The notes below the pieces were generated by a model that was not told the DNA's origin, ran no database searches, and saw nothing but the letters and a program-made list of their open reading frames with translations. 42,924 nt of DNA from the NCBI RefSeq assembly GCF_004348995.1, contig NZ_SMKQ01000057.1, positions 1-42,924 on the forward strand, in the 5' to 3' direction. This document shows, piece by piece, positions 30,942-40,115 of this stretch (the first letter of the stretch is position 1; every line of letters starts with the position of its first letter). Both the position numbers and the translations under genes were made by a program. The stretch comes from Nonomuraea terrae (GTDB lineage: Bacteria; Actinomycetota; Actinomycetes; Streptosporangiales; Streptosporangiaceae).

Positions 30942-32999
30942 CTACAGGCCGGTGTGCCGGGCCAGGAACGTCAGCGTGTCGGCCGACAGGTCCACCGTGC
31001 GGCTCACCGCGCGCGCGCCGTGCCCGACCTCGGCCTCGTTGCGCAGCAGCACCGGCCGGTCCGCCGTCGAGGCGTGCTGCAGCGCCGCGCACATCTTCCA
31101 CGCGTGCAGCGGGTGCACCCGCGTGTCGGACTGGAACGTGGTGAACAACGTCGCCGGGTAGGCCACCGCCTCCTGGACGTGGTGGTACGGCGAGTAGCCC
31201 AGCAACCACCGGAACTGCTCGGGGTCGTCGGCGGAGCCGTACTCGACGTTCCAGGTGGCGCCGAGGCCGAACTTCTCGTACCGGATCATGTCGAGCAGCG
31301 GCGCCGAGCAGACCACGGCGGCGTACAGCTCGGGGCGCTGCGTCAGCGCGGCGCCCACCAGCAGGCCGCCGTTGGAGCCCCCGGAGATGCCGAGCTGCTG
31401 CGGCGTGGTGACGCCGGTGGCGATGAGGTGCTCGGCGGCCGCGTGAAAGTCGTCGAACACGTTCTGCTTGTTGGCGAGCATGCCGGCGCGGTGCCAGTCC
31501 TCGCCCTCCTCGCCGCCGCCGCGCAGGTTGGCGATGGCGTAGACGCCGCCCGCCTCCACCCAGGCCAGGATCGACGCGGAGTAGCCGGGGGTCATGGACA
31601 GGCCGAAGCCGCCGTAGCCGTACAGGATGGTCGGGCGTGGGCCGCTCGCCTCGCCGGCCGGCGCGATGATCAGCATGCGGACGTCGGTGCCGTCGTGCGA
31701 CTGGTAGACGACCTGCTCCGTGCGGACCTCCGGCACCTCGACGGCGCCGGGAGAAGCCGCCCAGAGCGTGGTCTCGCCCGTCCTGGCGTCGTAGCGCTGG
31801 ATCGTGGGCGGCGTGGTGTTGTCGGTGTAGCCGAACCACGCCTCGTGACCGCCCTCAGGCCGCTCGGAGATGCCGCCGATCGTGCCGAGGCCCGGCGTCG
31901 GCACCTCGCCGACGCGCTCGCCGGTCTCCAGGTCGTGGACGGTGATCTCGCTGATCGCGTGGCGGGTCCAGCCCACCAGCATGACCGGGCGCTCCAGGTC
32001 GTCGAGGATCGCGAAGTCGGACAACACCGCCTCCGGGTCCTGCGGGATCAGGTCGCGCCACGTCTCGAAGCCCGGCGTCGCCGGGTCGGTGACGCACACC
32101 CGCCCGCGCGACGCGTCGCGGTCGGTGTGGACGTAGAGCCTGCCGTCGCGGCCGAACACCAGCCCGGTCTGCGCGTCCACGCCCTCCTGGACGACCTTCA
32201 GCTCGGGACGGTGGATCGGCGAGGCGGTCAGGTCGGCGACCCACAGGTCGTTGCGCGGCGCGGTGCCCTCGCTGGCCGACACCTGCAGCCAGCGGCCGTC
32301 GCGCGAGACCGAGACGCCGTAGTAGTTGGTCATCTTCAGGCCCTCGCCGAAGATCATCACGTCGTCCTCGGTGGAGGTGCCTACCCGGTGGAGGTAGACG
32401 CGACGGTGGAACTGCGTCTCGTTCTCCGGCACCTCGGTGCTCGGCAGCCGGCGGACGTAGTAGAACGCCTCACCGCCCGGCATCCAGGCGATCGGGGAGT
32501 AGCGGCAGCGGTCGATCGGCCCCTCGACCCGCTCGCCGGTGGTGACGTCCATCACATAGAGGACCGACTCCTCGTCGCCGCCCACCGAGATCTGGTACGC
32601 CAGCAGGCGCCCCTCCTTGTCGGGCTGTACCGCGTCGAGCGTGGTCACGCCGGACGGGTCGATCGCCATCGGGTCGATCAGCGCCCGCTCGGTGCCGTCG
32701 GGCTCGACCACGTAGTAGACGGCGTGTTCCTGGTCGGGCGTGCGCCGGGAGAAGAAGGAGCGCCCGCCGCGCCAGGCCGGGACGCCCACCGAGCCCGACC
32801 TCAGCAGCTCGGCGACGCGGCTCTTGAACCGCTGCGGCCCCCGCTCCTTGGCGTACAACTCGGCCTGCGCGAGCAGCCACCCCTTGGTCTCGGGGCCGTC
32901 GGGATCCTCGAGCCACCGGTACGGGTCGGGGACGGGCGTGTCGTGCAGGATGTCGGTGATGTTTTCGCGGCGTGCGCTCGGGTACGGCTCTCGCGTCAT
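30942..32999 (-). CDS. Prolyl oligopeptidase, S9A family
   Basis: A 685-residue serine peptidase without signal peptide. It begins like the family ([27 protein letters not shown]), with a seven-bladed propeller in the middle and an alpha/beta-hydrolase domain at the C terminus. The catalytic triad is Ser542 (GGSNGG), Asp625 ([13 protein letters not shown]) and His660 (EVGHGAR). It cleaves short peptides after proline in the cytoplasm. ATG 32999; the longer open frame upstream has no family similarity. It heads an operon with AraC and VOC genes and is divergent from the HNH gene. Confidence 0.95.
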   Translation of the reverse strand: MTREPYPSARRENITDILHDTPVPDPYRWLEDPDGPETKGWLLAQAELYAKERGPQRFKSRVAELLRSGSVGVPAWRGGRSFFSRRTPDQEHAVYYVVEPDGTERALIDPMAIDPSGVTTLDAVQPDKEGRLLAYQISVGGDEESVLYVMDVTTGERVEGPIDRCRYSPIAWMPGGEAFYYVRRLPSTEVPENETQFHRRVYLHRVGTSTEDDVMIFGEGLKMTNYYGVSVSRDGRWLQVSASEGTAPRNDLWVADLTASPIHRPELKVVQEGVDAQTGLVFGRDGRLYVHTDRDASRGRVCVTDPATPGFETWRDLIPQDPEAVLSDFAILDDLERPVMLVGWTRHAISEITVHDLETGERVGEVPTPGLGTIGGISERPEGGHEAWFGYTDNTTPPTIQRYDARTGETTLWAASPGAVEVPEVRTEQVVYQSHDGTDVRMLIIAPAGEASGPRPTILYGYGGFGLSMTPGYSASILAWVEAGGVYAIANLRGGGEEGEDWHRAGMLANKQNVFDDFHAAAEHLIATGVTTPQQLGISGGSNGGLLVGAALTQRPELYAAVVCSAPLLDMIRYEKFGLGATWNVEYGSADDPEQFRWLLGYSPYHHVQEAVAYPATLFTTFQSDTRVHPLHAWKMCAALQHASTADRPVLLRNEAEVGHGARAVSRTVDLSADTLTFLARHTGL

Positions 33000-33226
33000 G
33001 CAGGGAACCCTATGCCAACGGTGATGCGTAAAGCGCTGGTAGAGGGGGCATAAAACGTACCGTGCGTCCCTCCAGTCATCCCGGGCCTGAGATTTTTGGG
33101 GTGGCGGGGACCACGGTGCAAACGCCAGACTTGGTGACAGGACGGTGCCGTGGTGACCATCCGCTGGGCCGTCCGGCGGAGGTCCACGTGACGGAAGCAC
33201 GAGTGCCCCAGGAGGGGCCGACAGTC

Positions 33227-33248
33227 GGGACATGCCGCGGCATGTCCC
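33227..33248. promoter_or_regulatory. Perfect 22-bp palindrome upstream of the HNH gene
   Basis: The half-site GGGACATGCCG (33227-33237) is followed directly by its exact reverse complement (33238-33248). It lies 31 bases before the HNH ATG in the divergent region with the prolyl oligopeptidase. It could be an operator for a dimeric regulator or an RNA hairpin in the HNH leader. Confidence 0.55.
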
Positions 33249-33279
33249 CTTTGATACCCGCGCGGCAGGGAGAGGCCCG

Positions 33280-33789
33280 ATGATGCGCCAAGTCCTGCTG
33301 CTCAACGCCACCTACGAGCCGCTGACCACCCTCTCGCTCCACCGGGCCATCGTGCTCGTGCTGCGGGAGAAGGCCGACGTCGTCCACCGCGACGGCAGGG
33401 GCGCGGTGCTGCGCTCCGCGAGCCGCACGCTCGACGTGCCCTCGGTGATCAGGCTCCGCAGATACGTCCGCATCCCCTACCGATCCCGCATCCCGCTGAC
33501 CAGGGCCGCCCTCATGCGGCGCGACGACTACCGCTGCGCCTACTGCGGGCAGAAGGCGGAGACCATCGACCACGTCATCCCGAGGTCCAGGGGTGGCACC
33601 CACACGTGGGAGAACTGCGTCGCCTCCTGCGTCAGCTGCAACCACAGGAAGGCCGACAAGTACCTGGAGGAGCTGGGGTGGACGATGCGCGTCAGCCCCG
33701 CGGTGCCACGGGGCGCCCACTGGCGGCTCATCGGCGCCTCGCTCGTCGGCGACCCGCAATGGGCGCCCTACCTAGAGGCGGCCGCCTGA
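33280..33789 (+). CDS. HNH endonuclease family protein
   Basis: A 169-residue protein. The N-terminal part MMRQVLLLNATYEPLTTLSL and the following 80 residues are typical of a conserved actinobacterial/cyanobacterial HNH family. The HNH domain (about 78-130) has zinc-ribbon cysteines Cys86/Cys89 and Cys117/Cys120, plus His98 (TIDHVIPRSRGG), Asn112 and His122. It should cut or nick DNA; its cellular role is not established and it is not part of a visible mobile element. ATG 33280 (a second ATG follows at once) has GGGAGAGG 4-6 bases upstream. A perfect 22-bp palindrome precedes it. Confidence 0.88.
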   Translation: MMRQVLLLNATYEPLTTLSLHRAIVLVLREKADVVHRDGRGAVLRSASRTLDVPSVIRLRRYVRIPYRSRIPLTRAALMRRDDYRCAYCGQKAETIDHVIPRSRGGTHTWENCVASCVSCNHRKADKYLEELGWTMRVSPAVPRGAHWRLIGASLVGDPQWAPYLEAAA

Positions 33790-33834
33790 AACGGCATTGA
33801 GCGGGAGGTCCGCCGCCTGACAGCATGAGCAGGC

Positions 33835-34634
33835 ATGTGGACCTTCACCTCAGACGTCGAGGAATACGCCGCGGTCGCCGAGCCCTTTCTGCTCGGCGAC
33901 CCGTGCGTAACACCGTTCCCCTCACCGTCCTCGCCAACCTGCGGGCGGGCATGCCCGTGAAGGATCCCCACTTCGGGTGGTGGACGTCCGGCGGCGAGGT
34001 TCGCGGGGCGGTCTTCCACACACCGCCGCATCCCGTCGGGCTCTTCGCGGTGCCGGTCGAGGCGGTGTCCCCGCTCATCGAGGCGCTGGACGGCGACCTG
34101 CCCGAGCTCGTGGGCCCCGTGGAGGTGACCTCCGAGGCCGTGCGCCTGCTCGGGGAGCCGTCGAGGGTGGTCTCCGAGCGGCTCTACCGCCTGGAGCGGC
34201 TCACCGTCCCCGACGTGCCCGGCCGGGGACGACTTGCCGTCCCGGGCGATTTCCCGCTGCTGGTGAGTTGGTACCACGCCTTCGGCGCCGAGGTGGGGAT
34301 GGGCGAGGCCGACGTGGCCGAGCAGGTGGCCCGGCGGCTGTCCGGCCGCGAGCTGTTCCTCTGGGAGGACGAAGGGGCGCCGGTCTCGCTCGCCGCGCTC
34401 TCCCCGGCGTGCGGCGGGGTCTGCCGCATCGGGCCCGTCTACACGCCGCCCTCGCGCCGCCGACGCGGCTACGGCGCGGCCGTCACCGCGTACGCCGCAC
34501 GGACCGGCCTGGCGGAACACTGCGAGCAGGTCGTGCTCTTCACCGACCTGGCCAACCCGACCAGCAACTCCGTCTACCGGTCCATCGGCTACCGCCCGGT
34601 CTGCGACTACGCCCACCTGACCTACGCCGGGTGA
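33835..34634 (+). pseudogene. GNAT acetyltransferase gene with a one-base frameshift near codon 23
   Basis: Reading from ATG 33835 gives MWTFTSDVEEYAAVAEPFLL, then GDP. The family continuation VRNTVPLTVLANLRAG is found only in the next frame from about 33903. One G is missing from GACCCGTGCGTAAC: GACCCGGTGCGTAAC would restore GDPVRNTVPL. The rest (to 34634) is intact, with a GNAT fold and RIGPVYTPPSRRRRGYGAAV as acetyl-CoA motif. Restored length would be about 266 residues. The CAGCAT-N7-ATG spacing upstream of 33835 supports that start; the Arg-rich alternative N terminus from ATG 33825 in the second frame looks like out-of-frame noise. This is either a recent mutation or a sequencing error. 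Confidence 0.75.
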
Positions 34635-34653
34635 TGCGGTTACTCTTGGTGCC

Positions 34654-34857
34654 ATGCCGCGTTATGACTTTCGCTGCCGCTCCTGCGGTTCGACGTTCGA
34701 GGTGTCCCGTCCCATGTCCGCCTCCGACGCTCCGGCGACCTGCCCCGAGGGTCACGACGACACGGTGAAGCTGCTGTCCACCGTCGCCATGACGGGCGGT
34801 GCCGCCGCGCCCCGCGCCGGCGGAGGTTGCTGCGGCGGCGGGTGCTGCGCGTCCTGA
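34654..34857 (+). CDS. FmdB-type small zinc-ribbon protein
   Basis: A 67-residue FmdB-family regulatory zinc ribbon: MPRYDFRCRSCGSTFEV with Cys8/Cys11, then CPEGH (Cys30, His34) in place of the usual second CxxC. It ends in a Gly/Cys-rich tail (GGGCCGGGCCAS). Small proteins of this family are widespread in actinomycetes, with uncertain role. A -10 TACTCT (34641-34646) ends 7 bases before ATG, so it is probably leaderless. The last 106 bases overlap, on the opposite strand, the 3' end of the lipoprotein gene 34752-35801. Both frames look genuine, although the lipoprotein C-terminal tail there may be a read-through extension. Confidence 0.85.
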   Translation: MPRYDFRCRSCGSTFEVSRPMSASDAPATCPEGHDDTVKLLSTVAMTGGAAAPRAGGGCCGGGCCAS

Positions 34858-35801
34858 CCGGCCGCGGGGGTAGGGCCGGGGCGCGGGTACGCCCACGTCT
34901 CAAGGAAGGCCCGGCTGCCGGCCAGCCGCCGGGCCACGGCCAGCCGCACACCCTCGTCGAGGATCTCCTCCTCGGCCAGCGCCCGCACCACCAGCCGGGC
35001 GAGGCGTTCGACGGTGTCGACGCCGGTCGGCATGTCAGGGCTGCGCTCCGACAACACCGCGACCAGCAGCTCGTGCCCGCGCACGTCGAGCCGTCCCATG
35101 CTGTTGACCGTCCACAGGCCGCCGTGCAGCTCGGTCGGCAGCCAGCCGTTCTTCAGCGCCACCTCACCCGTCCGTACGACGGTGCCGACGCCCCACGCCT
35201 GTGACGGCGCCACCGACGACATGAGCTCCATGGCGTAGCGCCGGGCACGGGCGGAAAGCGGGCCTTGCGGGTCGGTGAGTCGCTCCAGCACGGTGACCTG
35301 GTCCGACGGCAGGCTGCGCGTCCACCCCGAAAGGAACCCGGGGCCGGGCCGCGTGTGGTGCGCGCCGATCCGGTGCAGCGTCCGCGCCAGGCCCCACCGC
35401 CCGCCGACGGTCACGTACAGCAGGCGCGCGCAGGTGTTGTCGCTGTAGCGGATCATGCAGGAGACCAGCCGGCGTTCGAGTCCGCTCAGCCGCTCGCCGC
35501 CCTTGGCCATCAGGAACGCCAGCAGGATGTCCACCTTGGCCACGCTGGCCAGCACGAACGGCGCCCGCTCGTGGAAGGCGTACCTGATCCCGGTCGTGCG
35601 GTCGTAGACGGCCAGCGCCGCCCGCCCGGGACGATCGCGCAGGTAACGGCCGAGTGCCCGGTCGAGGGCTCGCCGCTCGGCCGCCGGCAGCGCGGAGACC
35701 TGCTGCGGCGCCGCCGGGTCGGCCGTCGGGTCGGCCCGCAGCGCGCAGCCGGGCAACGCGGCCAGCAGGAAGGCGAACAGCGTGAACTCCCGAACGCGCA
35801 T
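34752..35801 (-). CDS. Lipoprotein serine hydrolase, class A beta-lactamase-like
   Basis: A 349-residue exported protein. Signal peptide MRVREFTLFAFLLAALPGC has a lipobox with Cys19. The fold landmarks are SVAK (Ser86-Lys89), SDN at 120-122 (YSDNTCARLL) and KNG at 217-219 (LKNGWLP) in place of KTG. It is a beta-lactamase/PBP-like hydrolase of the class A group anchored to the outer membrane face; whether it hydrolyses beta-lactams is unknown. The final about 45 residues are Pro/Gln/Ala-rich and lie antisense to the FmdB gene, so they may be a non-conserved extension. ATG 35801 gives the best signal peptide; 35825 is an alternative. Confidence 0.85.
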   Translation of the reverse strand: MRVREFTLFAFLLAALPGCALRADPTADPAAPQQVSALPAAERRALDRALGRYLRDRPGRAALAVYDRTTGIRYAFHERAPFVLASVAKVDILLAFLMAKGGERLSGLERRLVSCMIRYSDNTCARLLYVTVGGRWGLARTLHRIGAHHTRPGPGFLSGWTRSLPSDQVTVLERLTDPQGPLSARARRYAMELMSSVAPSQAWGVGTVVRTGEVALKNGWLPTELHGGLWTVNSMGRLDVRGHELLVAVLSERSPDMPTGVDTVERLARLVVRALAEEEILDEGVRLAVARRLAGSRAFLETWAYPRPGPTPAAGQDAQHPPPQQPPPARGAAAPPVMATVDSSFTVSS

Positions 35802-35874
35802 GTGCGGGAGCCTGCCATCCGCCATCCCAACGGCCGGGTGCGGACCCGGTCAAAGCTCGGTCAGTTATGGAGGC

Positions 35875-36375
35875 TTACGCGGCCGCGGTCGTGCGCCGCT
35901 TACGCCGCTGGAACGGCAGGAATCGGTCGGCCAGATGCGGACGGGACGGCATGAGCGTCGGCTCGACCGCGATGATCCGGTCGAACCGGAACGCCCTGAT
36001 CGCCCGGCGCATCCGGCACACGCCCACGAGATACCAGTATTCGCGGTGGACCAGGCAGGTCACCGGCTCGACGTCGCGCACGGTGATCGTGCCCGAGGCG
36101 TCGCGGTAGTGGAGGCGGATCATGAGACGGCTGGTGATGGCGTCGGCGATGAGCCGGGCCCGGGAGGCGACGTCGGAGGGCAGCGGCTCGGTGAGGGTCG
36201 TGAGCGTGGTGGCGATGACGTCGTCGTCGAGCTCCAGGTGCTCGAACGCGTGCTGCAGGCCGCGCCTGGCGGTGACGGCCTGGGGGCCCGATCCGAGGTG
36301 AGCGAGGGAGAGGGCGAGGGCGGCGATCTCGGCGGTCGTCAGCGGGCGGGAATCGTGCTTCACGACTGTCGTCAT
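35875..36375 (-). CDS. WYL-domain protein without DNA-binding domain
   Basis: A 166-residue protein. A helical N-terminal part (LTTAEIAALALSLAHLGSGP) is followed by a WYL-type domain (about 90-150: RLHYRDASGTITVRDVEPV, VHREYWYLVGVCRMR, AIRAFRFDRI). WYL regulators usually have an N-terminal HTH; none is present, so it may sense a ligand or act with another DNA-binding protein. It ends in a basic tail (RRKRRTTAAA). ATG 36375 is the start; an upstream in-frame ATG at 36462 adds a poorly conserved stretch. It lies 73 bases from the lipoprotein gene, which follows on the same strand. Confidence 0.82.
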   Translation of the reverse strand: MTTVVKHDSRPLTTAEIAALALSLAHLGSGPQAVTARRGLQHAFEHLELDDDVIATTLTTLTEPLPSDVASRARLIADAITSRLMIRLHYRDASGTITVRDVEPVTCLVHREYWYLVGVCRMRRAIRAFRFDRIIAVEPTLMPSRPHLADRFLPFQRRKRRTTAAA

Positions 36376-36480
36376 ACCCCAAGAATAGGGATCCCGACCG
36401 ACATTTTTCGAAAACCTGTGCGGGGTTCCAGTGGCCCGTACGGCAGGCGAGAACCCAGTCACCTGCCGTACGGGTGCGAA

Positions 36481-38319
36481 TCAGCGGGACAGCTGGGACA
36501 GGTCGCGGGAGGCGCCCGTCGAGGCGGACGTCGTCATCGCCGCGTACGCCTGCAGCGCCACGCTCACCGGCCGGTTGCGGTCACGCGGACGGTATCCGCC
36601 CAGCTCGGCCAGGAGCCGCTCGCGCCGCGCGGCCAGCTCGGCCTCGGGCACCCGCAGCTCCATCGAGCGGCCGGGGATGTCGATGTCGATGATGTCGCCG
36701 TCCTCGACCAGCGCGATCGCGCCGCCCTCGGCCGCCTCGGGCGAGGCGTGGCCGATCGACAGCCCGGAGGTGCCGCCGGAGAAGCGCCCGTCGGTGACCA
36801 GGGCGCACACCTTGCCCAGGCCCTTGCCCTTGAGGAACGACGTCGGGTAGAGCATCTCCTGCATGCCGGGCCCGCCCTTGGGGCCCTCGTAGCGGATGAC
36901 CACCACGTCGCCCGCCTTGACGCGCCCGCCGAGGATGCCCTCGACCGCCTGCTCCTGCGACTCGAACACCACCGCGGGGCCGCTGAACGTCCAGATCGAC
37001 TCGTCGACGCCGGCCGTCTTCACCACCGCGCCGTCGCGCGAGATGTTGCCGTACAGGACGGCCAGGCCGCCGTCGGCGCTGTAGGCGTGCTCGATGTCGC
37101 GGATGCAGCCCGCCTCGCGGTCGAGGTCGAGGGTGTCCCAGCGGTTGTCCTGCGAGTAGGGCTTCACCGTGCGGACGTTGCCGGGCGCCGCGTGCCACAG
37201 CTCGACGGACTCAGGCTTCACCGACGGCGACCGGACGTCCCACGCGGCCAGCAGGTCGGCGAGCGTGCCGCCGTTGACGGTGGGCACGTCGCGGTGGAGC
37301 AGCCCCGCGCGGTCGAGCTCGCCCAGGATGGCCGGGATGCCGCCGGCGCGGTGGACGTCCTCGACGTGGTACTTGTTCGTCGCCGGGGCGACCTTGCACA
37401 GGCAGGCCACCCGCTGCGAGATCTCGTTGATCTCCTTGAGCCCGAAGTCGACCTGCGCCTCGCGGGCGGCGGCCAGGATGTGCAGGATCGTGTTGGTCGA
37501 GCCGCCCATCGCCACGTCGAGCGCCATCGCGTTCTCGAACGCCTCACGGGTGGCGATCGAGCGCGGCAGCACCGACTCGTCGTCCTCCTCGTAGTAGCGG
37601 CGGGTGATCTCGACGAGCTGGCGGCCGGCGTCCTCGAACAGCTTCTTGCGCGCCTTGTGCGTGGCCAGGATCGTGCCGTTGCCGGGCAGGGCCAGGCCGA
37701 TGGCCTCGGCGAGGCAGTTCATCGAGTTGGCGGTGAACATGCCGGAGCAGGAGCCGCAGGTCGGGCAGGCGCTCTCCTCCAGCTCCAGCAGCTCGGCGTC
37801 GGAGACGGAGTCGTCGGCGGAGGCGATCATCGGGTCGATGAGGTCGAGCTTCCTGCCGGCGGTCTTGCCGGCCTCCATGGGGCCGCCCGAGACGAAGATC
37901 GTCGGGATGTTGAGCCGGAACGCCGCCAGCAGCATGCCCGGCGTGATCTTGTCGCAGTTGGACACGCAGATCAGGGCGTCGGCGCAGTGGGCCTCCACCA
38001 TGTACTCGACCGCGTCGGCGATCAGCTCGCGCGAGGGCAGGGAGTACAGCATGCCGCCGTGGCCCATCGCGATGCCGTCGTCGACCGCGATCGTGTTGAA
38101 CTCGCGGGGGATCGCCCCCGCCTCCCTGATCGCCGCCGACACCACGTCGCCGACCTCGCGCAGATGCACGTGACCCGGCACGAACTGGGTGAAGCTGTTG
38201 GCCACCGCGATGATGGGCTTGCCGAAGTCGCTCCCGGCTACGCCGGTCGCCCGGAGCAGGGCCCGGGCACCGGCCATGTTCCTGCCGTGGGTGACTGTAC
38301 GTGACCTGAGGGCGGGCAT
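36481..38319 (-). CDS. ilvD: Dihydroxy-acid dehydratase (branched-chain amino acid synthesis)
   Basis: A 612-residue IlvD of normal length. It opens with the family start region ([20 protein letters not shown]) and carries Cys122 ([11 protein letters not shown], with Lys124) and [11 protein letters not shown] (Cys185, 188, 191), which provide the Fe-S site and the carbamylated-Lys/Mg site. It converts 2,3-dihydroxy-isovalerate and -methylvalerate to 2-oxo acids in valine, leucine and isoleucine synthesis. ATG 38319 is favoured because GGGAG is 6 bases upstream; ATG 38325 is too close to it. A -10 TACCAT (38355-38350) fits a leader of about 25 bases. It is monocistronic, with no other ilv gene nearby. 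Confidence 0.97.
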   Translation of the reverse strand: MPALRSRTVTHGRNMAGARALLRATGVAGSDFGKPIIAVANSFTQFVPGHVHLREVGDVVSAAIREAGAIPREFNTIAVDDGIAMGHGGMLYSLPSRELIADAVEYMVEAHCADALICVSNCDKITPGMLLAAFRLNIPTIFVSGGPMEAGKTAGRKLDLIDPMIASADDSVSDAELLELEESACPTCGSCSGMFTANSMNCLAEAIGLALPGNGTILATHKARKKLFEDAGRQLVEITRRYYEEDDESVLPRSIATREAFENAMALDVAMGGSTNTILHILAAAREAQVDFGLKEINEISQRVACLCKVAPATNKYHVEDVHRAGGIPAILGELDRAGLLHRDVPTVNGGTLADLLAAWDVRSPSVKPESVELWHAAPGNVRTVKPYSQDNRWDTLDLDREAGCIRDIEHAYSADGGLAVLYGNISRDGAVVKTAGVDESIWTFSGPAVVFESQEQAVEGILGGRVKAGDVVVIRYEGPKGGPGMQEMLYPTSFLKGKGLGKVCALVTDGRFSGGTSGLSIGHASPEAAEGGAIALVEDGDIIDIDIPGRSMELRVPEAELAARRERLLAELGGYRPRDRNRPVSVALQAYAAMTTSASTGASRDLSQLSR

Positions 38320-38540
38320 TCGCATCTCCCATCGTTGGCGAGTCTTCACATGGTACGACCACTGCCCGGCAACTGAGACGCGTGTCCACGGATCGGACGG
38401 TCGTCGCCGGAACGTGTGCCGGAACTCGTGGGTGGGAGATTCCGATGAGCCACGGGACAACCATGTCGACGGTTTCGCCCGGGCCGGCACGTTCCCTCCC
38501 ACGATAGACCGCCCGAGGGAGCGCGCCGTCCGCGCCCGGG

Positions 38541-39353
38541 TTACCGTCCGGCGGGCAGCCGCACGCCGGTGAGATGGGTGGCCTGGCCCACCAGGTGGTC
38601 CTTGGAGTCCCAGACGCTGACCGACTGGTCCATGCGGTCGCCGCCGACGTCCGTGGCCGACAGCCGGACCCGGACCGGCCCGGGGGCGGGCAGCCTGCGG
38701 ATGTACGCGGAGAGCGAGATCGTCGGGAACCACCCCATCAGCCCCAGCTCCGAAGCGATCGGCGGCCCCGGGTCGAGCGTCACCAGCAGGCTCACCGGGT
38801 CCCAGTCGGAGCCGTCCGCCAGCCGCTGCCAGGTCGCGATCACACCGTTCTTGGCCGGTTTGCCCAAGGCGAAGCCCATGTGGCCCGGGTGGATGTGCTC
38901 CTCCAGCACGCCCATCAGCGGCACCTGGACGCCGAGGCCGGGAGGCTCGACGGGGACCCGGAAGCACTCGTGCTCGGGCGGGATGTCCACCGGCTCGTGC
39001 GCCGACCACCAAGGTCCTGAGTCGTCCAGCAGGCCCAGTGTGACGTGCGCTTCGACGCACGTACGGCCCTGTTGTATCAGTGACGCCCTGGTCTGGGCCA
39101 CGCTCTTGCCGATCCGCAGGGTCTCGACCCGCACCATCGCCTCGCCCGGGTCGGGTGGCCCGATGAACGAGCCGGTGACCGCCGTGACATGCGGATGCCC
39201 GGCTCCCGCGCTCTCGCGCGCGGCTCTGGCCAGCACGGCCAGCAGGTAGCCGCCGTGCAGCCGGGTCCCGATGCTCCATTCCGCGTCGAGCGTGACGCCG
39301 ACGGCGCCGTCCCCCCGGGTGGTCAATGTGGTTGCTTCTTGAAATGTCCCCAT
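38541..39353 (-). CDS. TesB-like acyl-CoA thioesterase (double hotdog)
   Basis: A 270-residue protein of the TesB/thioesterase-superfamily type. It has an N-terminal hotdog with [20 protein letters not shown] and a C-terminal hotdog with [20 protein letters not shown] and [15 protein letters not shown]. It hydrolyses medium- or long-chain acyl-CoA. ATG 39353 is chosen, with GGAAGGGA 9 bases upstream; a TTG at 39362 abuts that RBS. It is divergent from a TetR gene across a palindromic promoter-operator (39386-39412), so its expression is probably ligand-induced. Its promoter is TTGACA-N18-CAATCT on the minus strand. Confidence 0.85.
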   Translation of the reverse strand: MGTFQEATTLTTRGDGAVGVTLDAEWSIGTRLHGGYLLAVLARAARESAGAGHPHVTAVTGSFIGPPDPGEAMVRVETLRIGKSVAQTRASLIQQGRTCVEAHVTLGLLDDSGPWWSAHEPVDIPPEHECFRVPVEPPGLGVQVPLMGVLEEHIHPGHMGFALGKPAKNGVIATWQRLADGSDWDPVSLLVTLDPGPPIASELGLMGWFPTISLSAYIRRLPAPGPVRVRLSATDVGGDRMDQSVSVWDSKDHLVGQATHLTGVRLPAGR

Positions 39354-39382
39354 ATTTAGCAATCCCTTCCACCAAAGCGCTC

Positions 39383-39415
39383 AGATTGACATCGTTAACC
39401 TGACGGTGTCAACCT
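39383..39415. promoter_or_regulatory. Symmetric divergent promoter-operator of thioesterase and tetR
   Basis: A 27-base imperfect dyad (39386-39412) has TTGACA at one end and TGTCAA at the other, with GTTAAC inside. TTGACA at 39386-39391 pairs with -10 CAACCT (39410-39415) for tetR; TTGACA at 39412-39407 (minus) pairs with -10 CAATCT (39388-39383) for the thioesterase. Both spacers are 18 bases. One bound TetR would shut both genes. Confidence 0.7.
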
Positions 39416-39422
39416 TCGGTGC

Positions 39423-40115
39423 GTGACCACCAGACGCGTACGCGCCAAGCGAGGAGAGGGAGCGCTGCTCCGCGAGGAGATCCTCGGCGCGGCAGAGGAG
39501 CTGCTGGCCGAGGCCGGCACGGAGGAGGCCCTGACGGTGCGCGCCGTCGCCGTCAGGGCGGGCGTGTCCACGCCCGCCGTCTACCTCCACTTCGCCGGCA
39601 AGGAGGCCCTGGTCGAGGCGGTCTGCATGCGCGTGTGGGGAGAGCTGGGCCGGCTGTTCCGCGACAACTCCGGCGGCGACCCGTGGCTGGCCCTGGGCAG
39701 GTGCGCACGCGCGTACATCCGGTTCGCCCTCGACCATCCGGTGCAGTACCGCGTGCTGATGATGCGCCCGTCAGGCTCGCCCGGAGTGCCGCCGGCCGCG
39801 GCCGAGGCGTTCGGCCACATGGTGGACGCCGTGTCGGCCTGCATGGAGACGGGCGTGGTGGCGGGCGACCCCGAGGAGATCGCGCTCGGCCTGTGGTCGG
39901 CCCTGCACGGCTGCGCCTCGTTGCTGATCGCGCAGCCGTCGTTCCCGTGGCCCGACCGCGAGGCGCTGATCGACCGCGTCGTCCGCGTGGCCGGGTTCGG
40001 TACGGCGCTGTACTCCCGGCTGCCGCGCGACCTGCCGCCGAGCGACGAGCTGGCCGCCCGCTTCGACGCCCTCGGCGCGGAGCTGGCGGCCGGTGAGGAT
40101 CAGTCCTCGCCGTAG
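39423..40115 (+). CDS. TetR-family repressor (WHG-type C-terminal domain)
   Basis: A 230-residue TetR regulator. The HTH (about 20-65) has AAEELLAEAGTEEALTVRAV and STPAVYLHFAGKEALVEAV. The C-terminal domain has LGLWSALHGCASLLI, the WHG-type core seen in many actinobacterial TetR proteins. GTG 39423 lies 7 bases after a -10-like CAACCT, so it is probably leaderless. It is divergent from the thioesterase gene, and the shared 27-base dyad is its probable operator. An acyl-CoA or fatty acid is a plausible effector by context. The 3' end overlaps the convergent NERD gene by 16 bases. Confidence 0.92.
   Translation: MTTRRVRAKRGEGALLREEILGAAEELLAEAGTEEALTVRAVAVRAGVSTPAVYLHFAGKEALVEAVCMRVWGELGRLFRDNSGGDPWLALGRCARAYIRFALDHPVQYRVLMMRPSGSPGVPPAAAEAFGHMVDAVSACMETGVVAGDPEEIALGLWSALHGCASLLIAQPSFPWPDREALIDRVVRVAGFGTALYSRLPRDLPPSDELAARFDALGAELAAGEDQSSP

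Noticed and set aside
30954..33053. 699-codon open frame on the plus strand
   Set aside because: Mirror of the prolyl oligopeptidase gene, whose catalytic triad is clear on the other strand.
33825..33902. Arg-rich N terminus of the GNAT open frame from ATG 33825
   Set aside because: The other frame from 33835 gives the family-typical start, so this is out-of-frame reading before the frameshift.
35782..38304. 840-codon open frame on the plus strand
   Set aside because: Antisense to the lipoprotein, WYL and ilvD genes; repetitive Arg/Gly/Val/His composition, no start signals, no domains.
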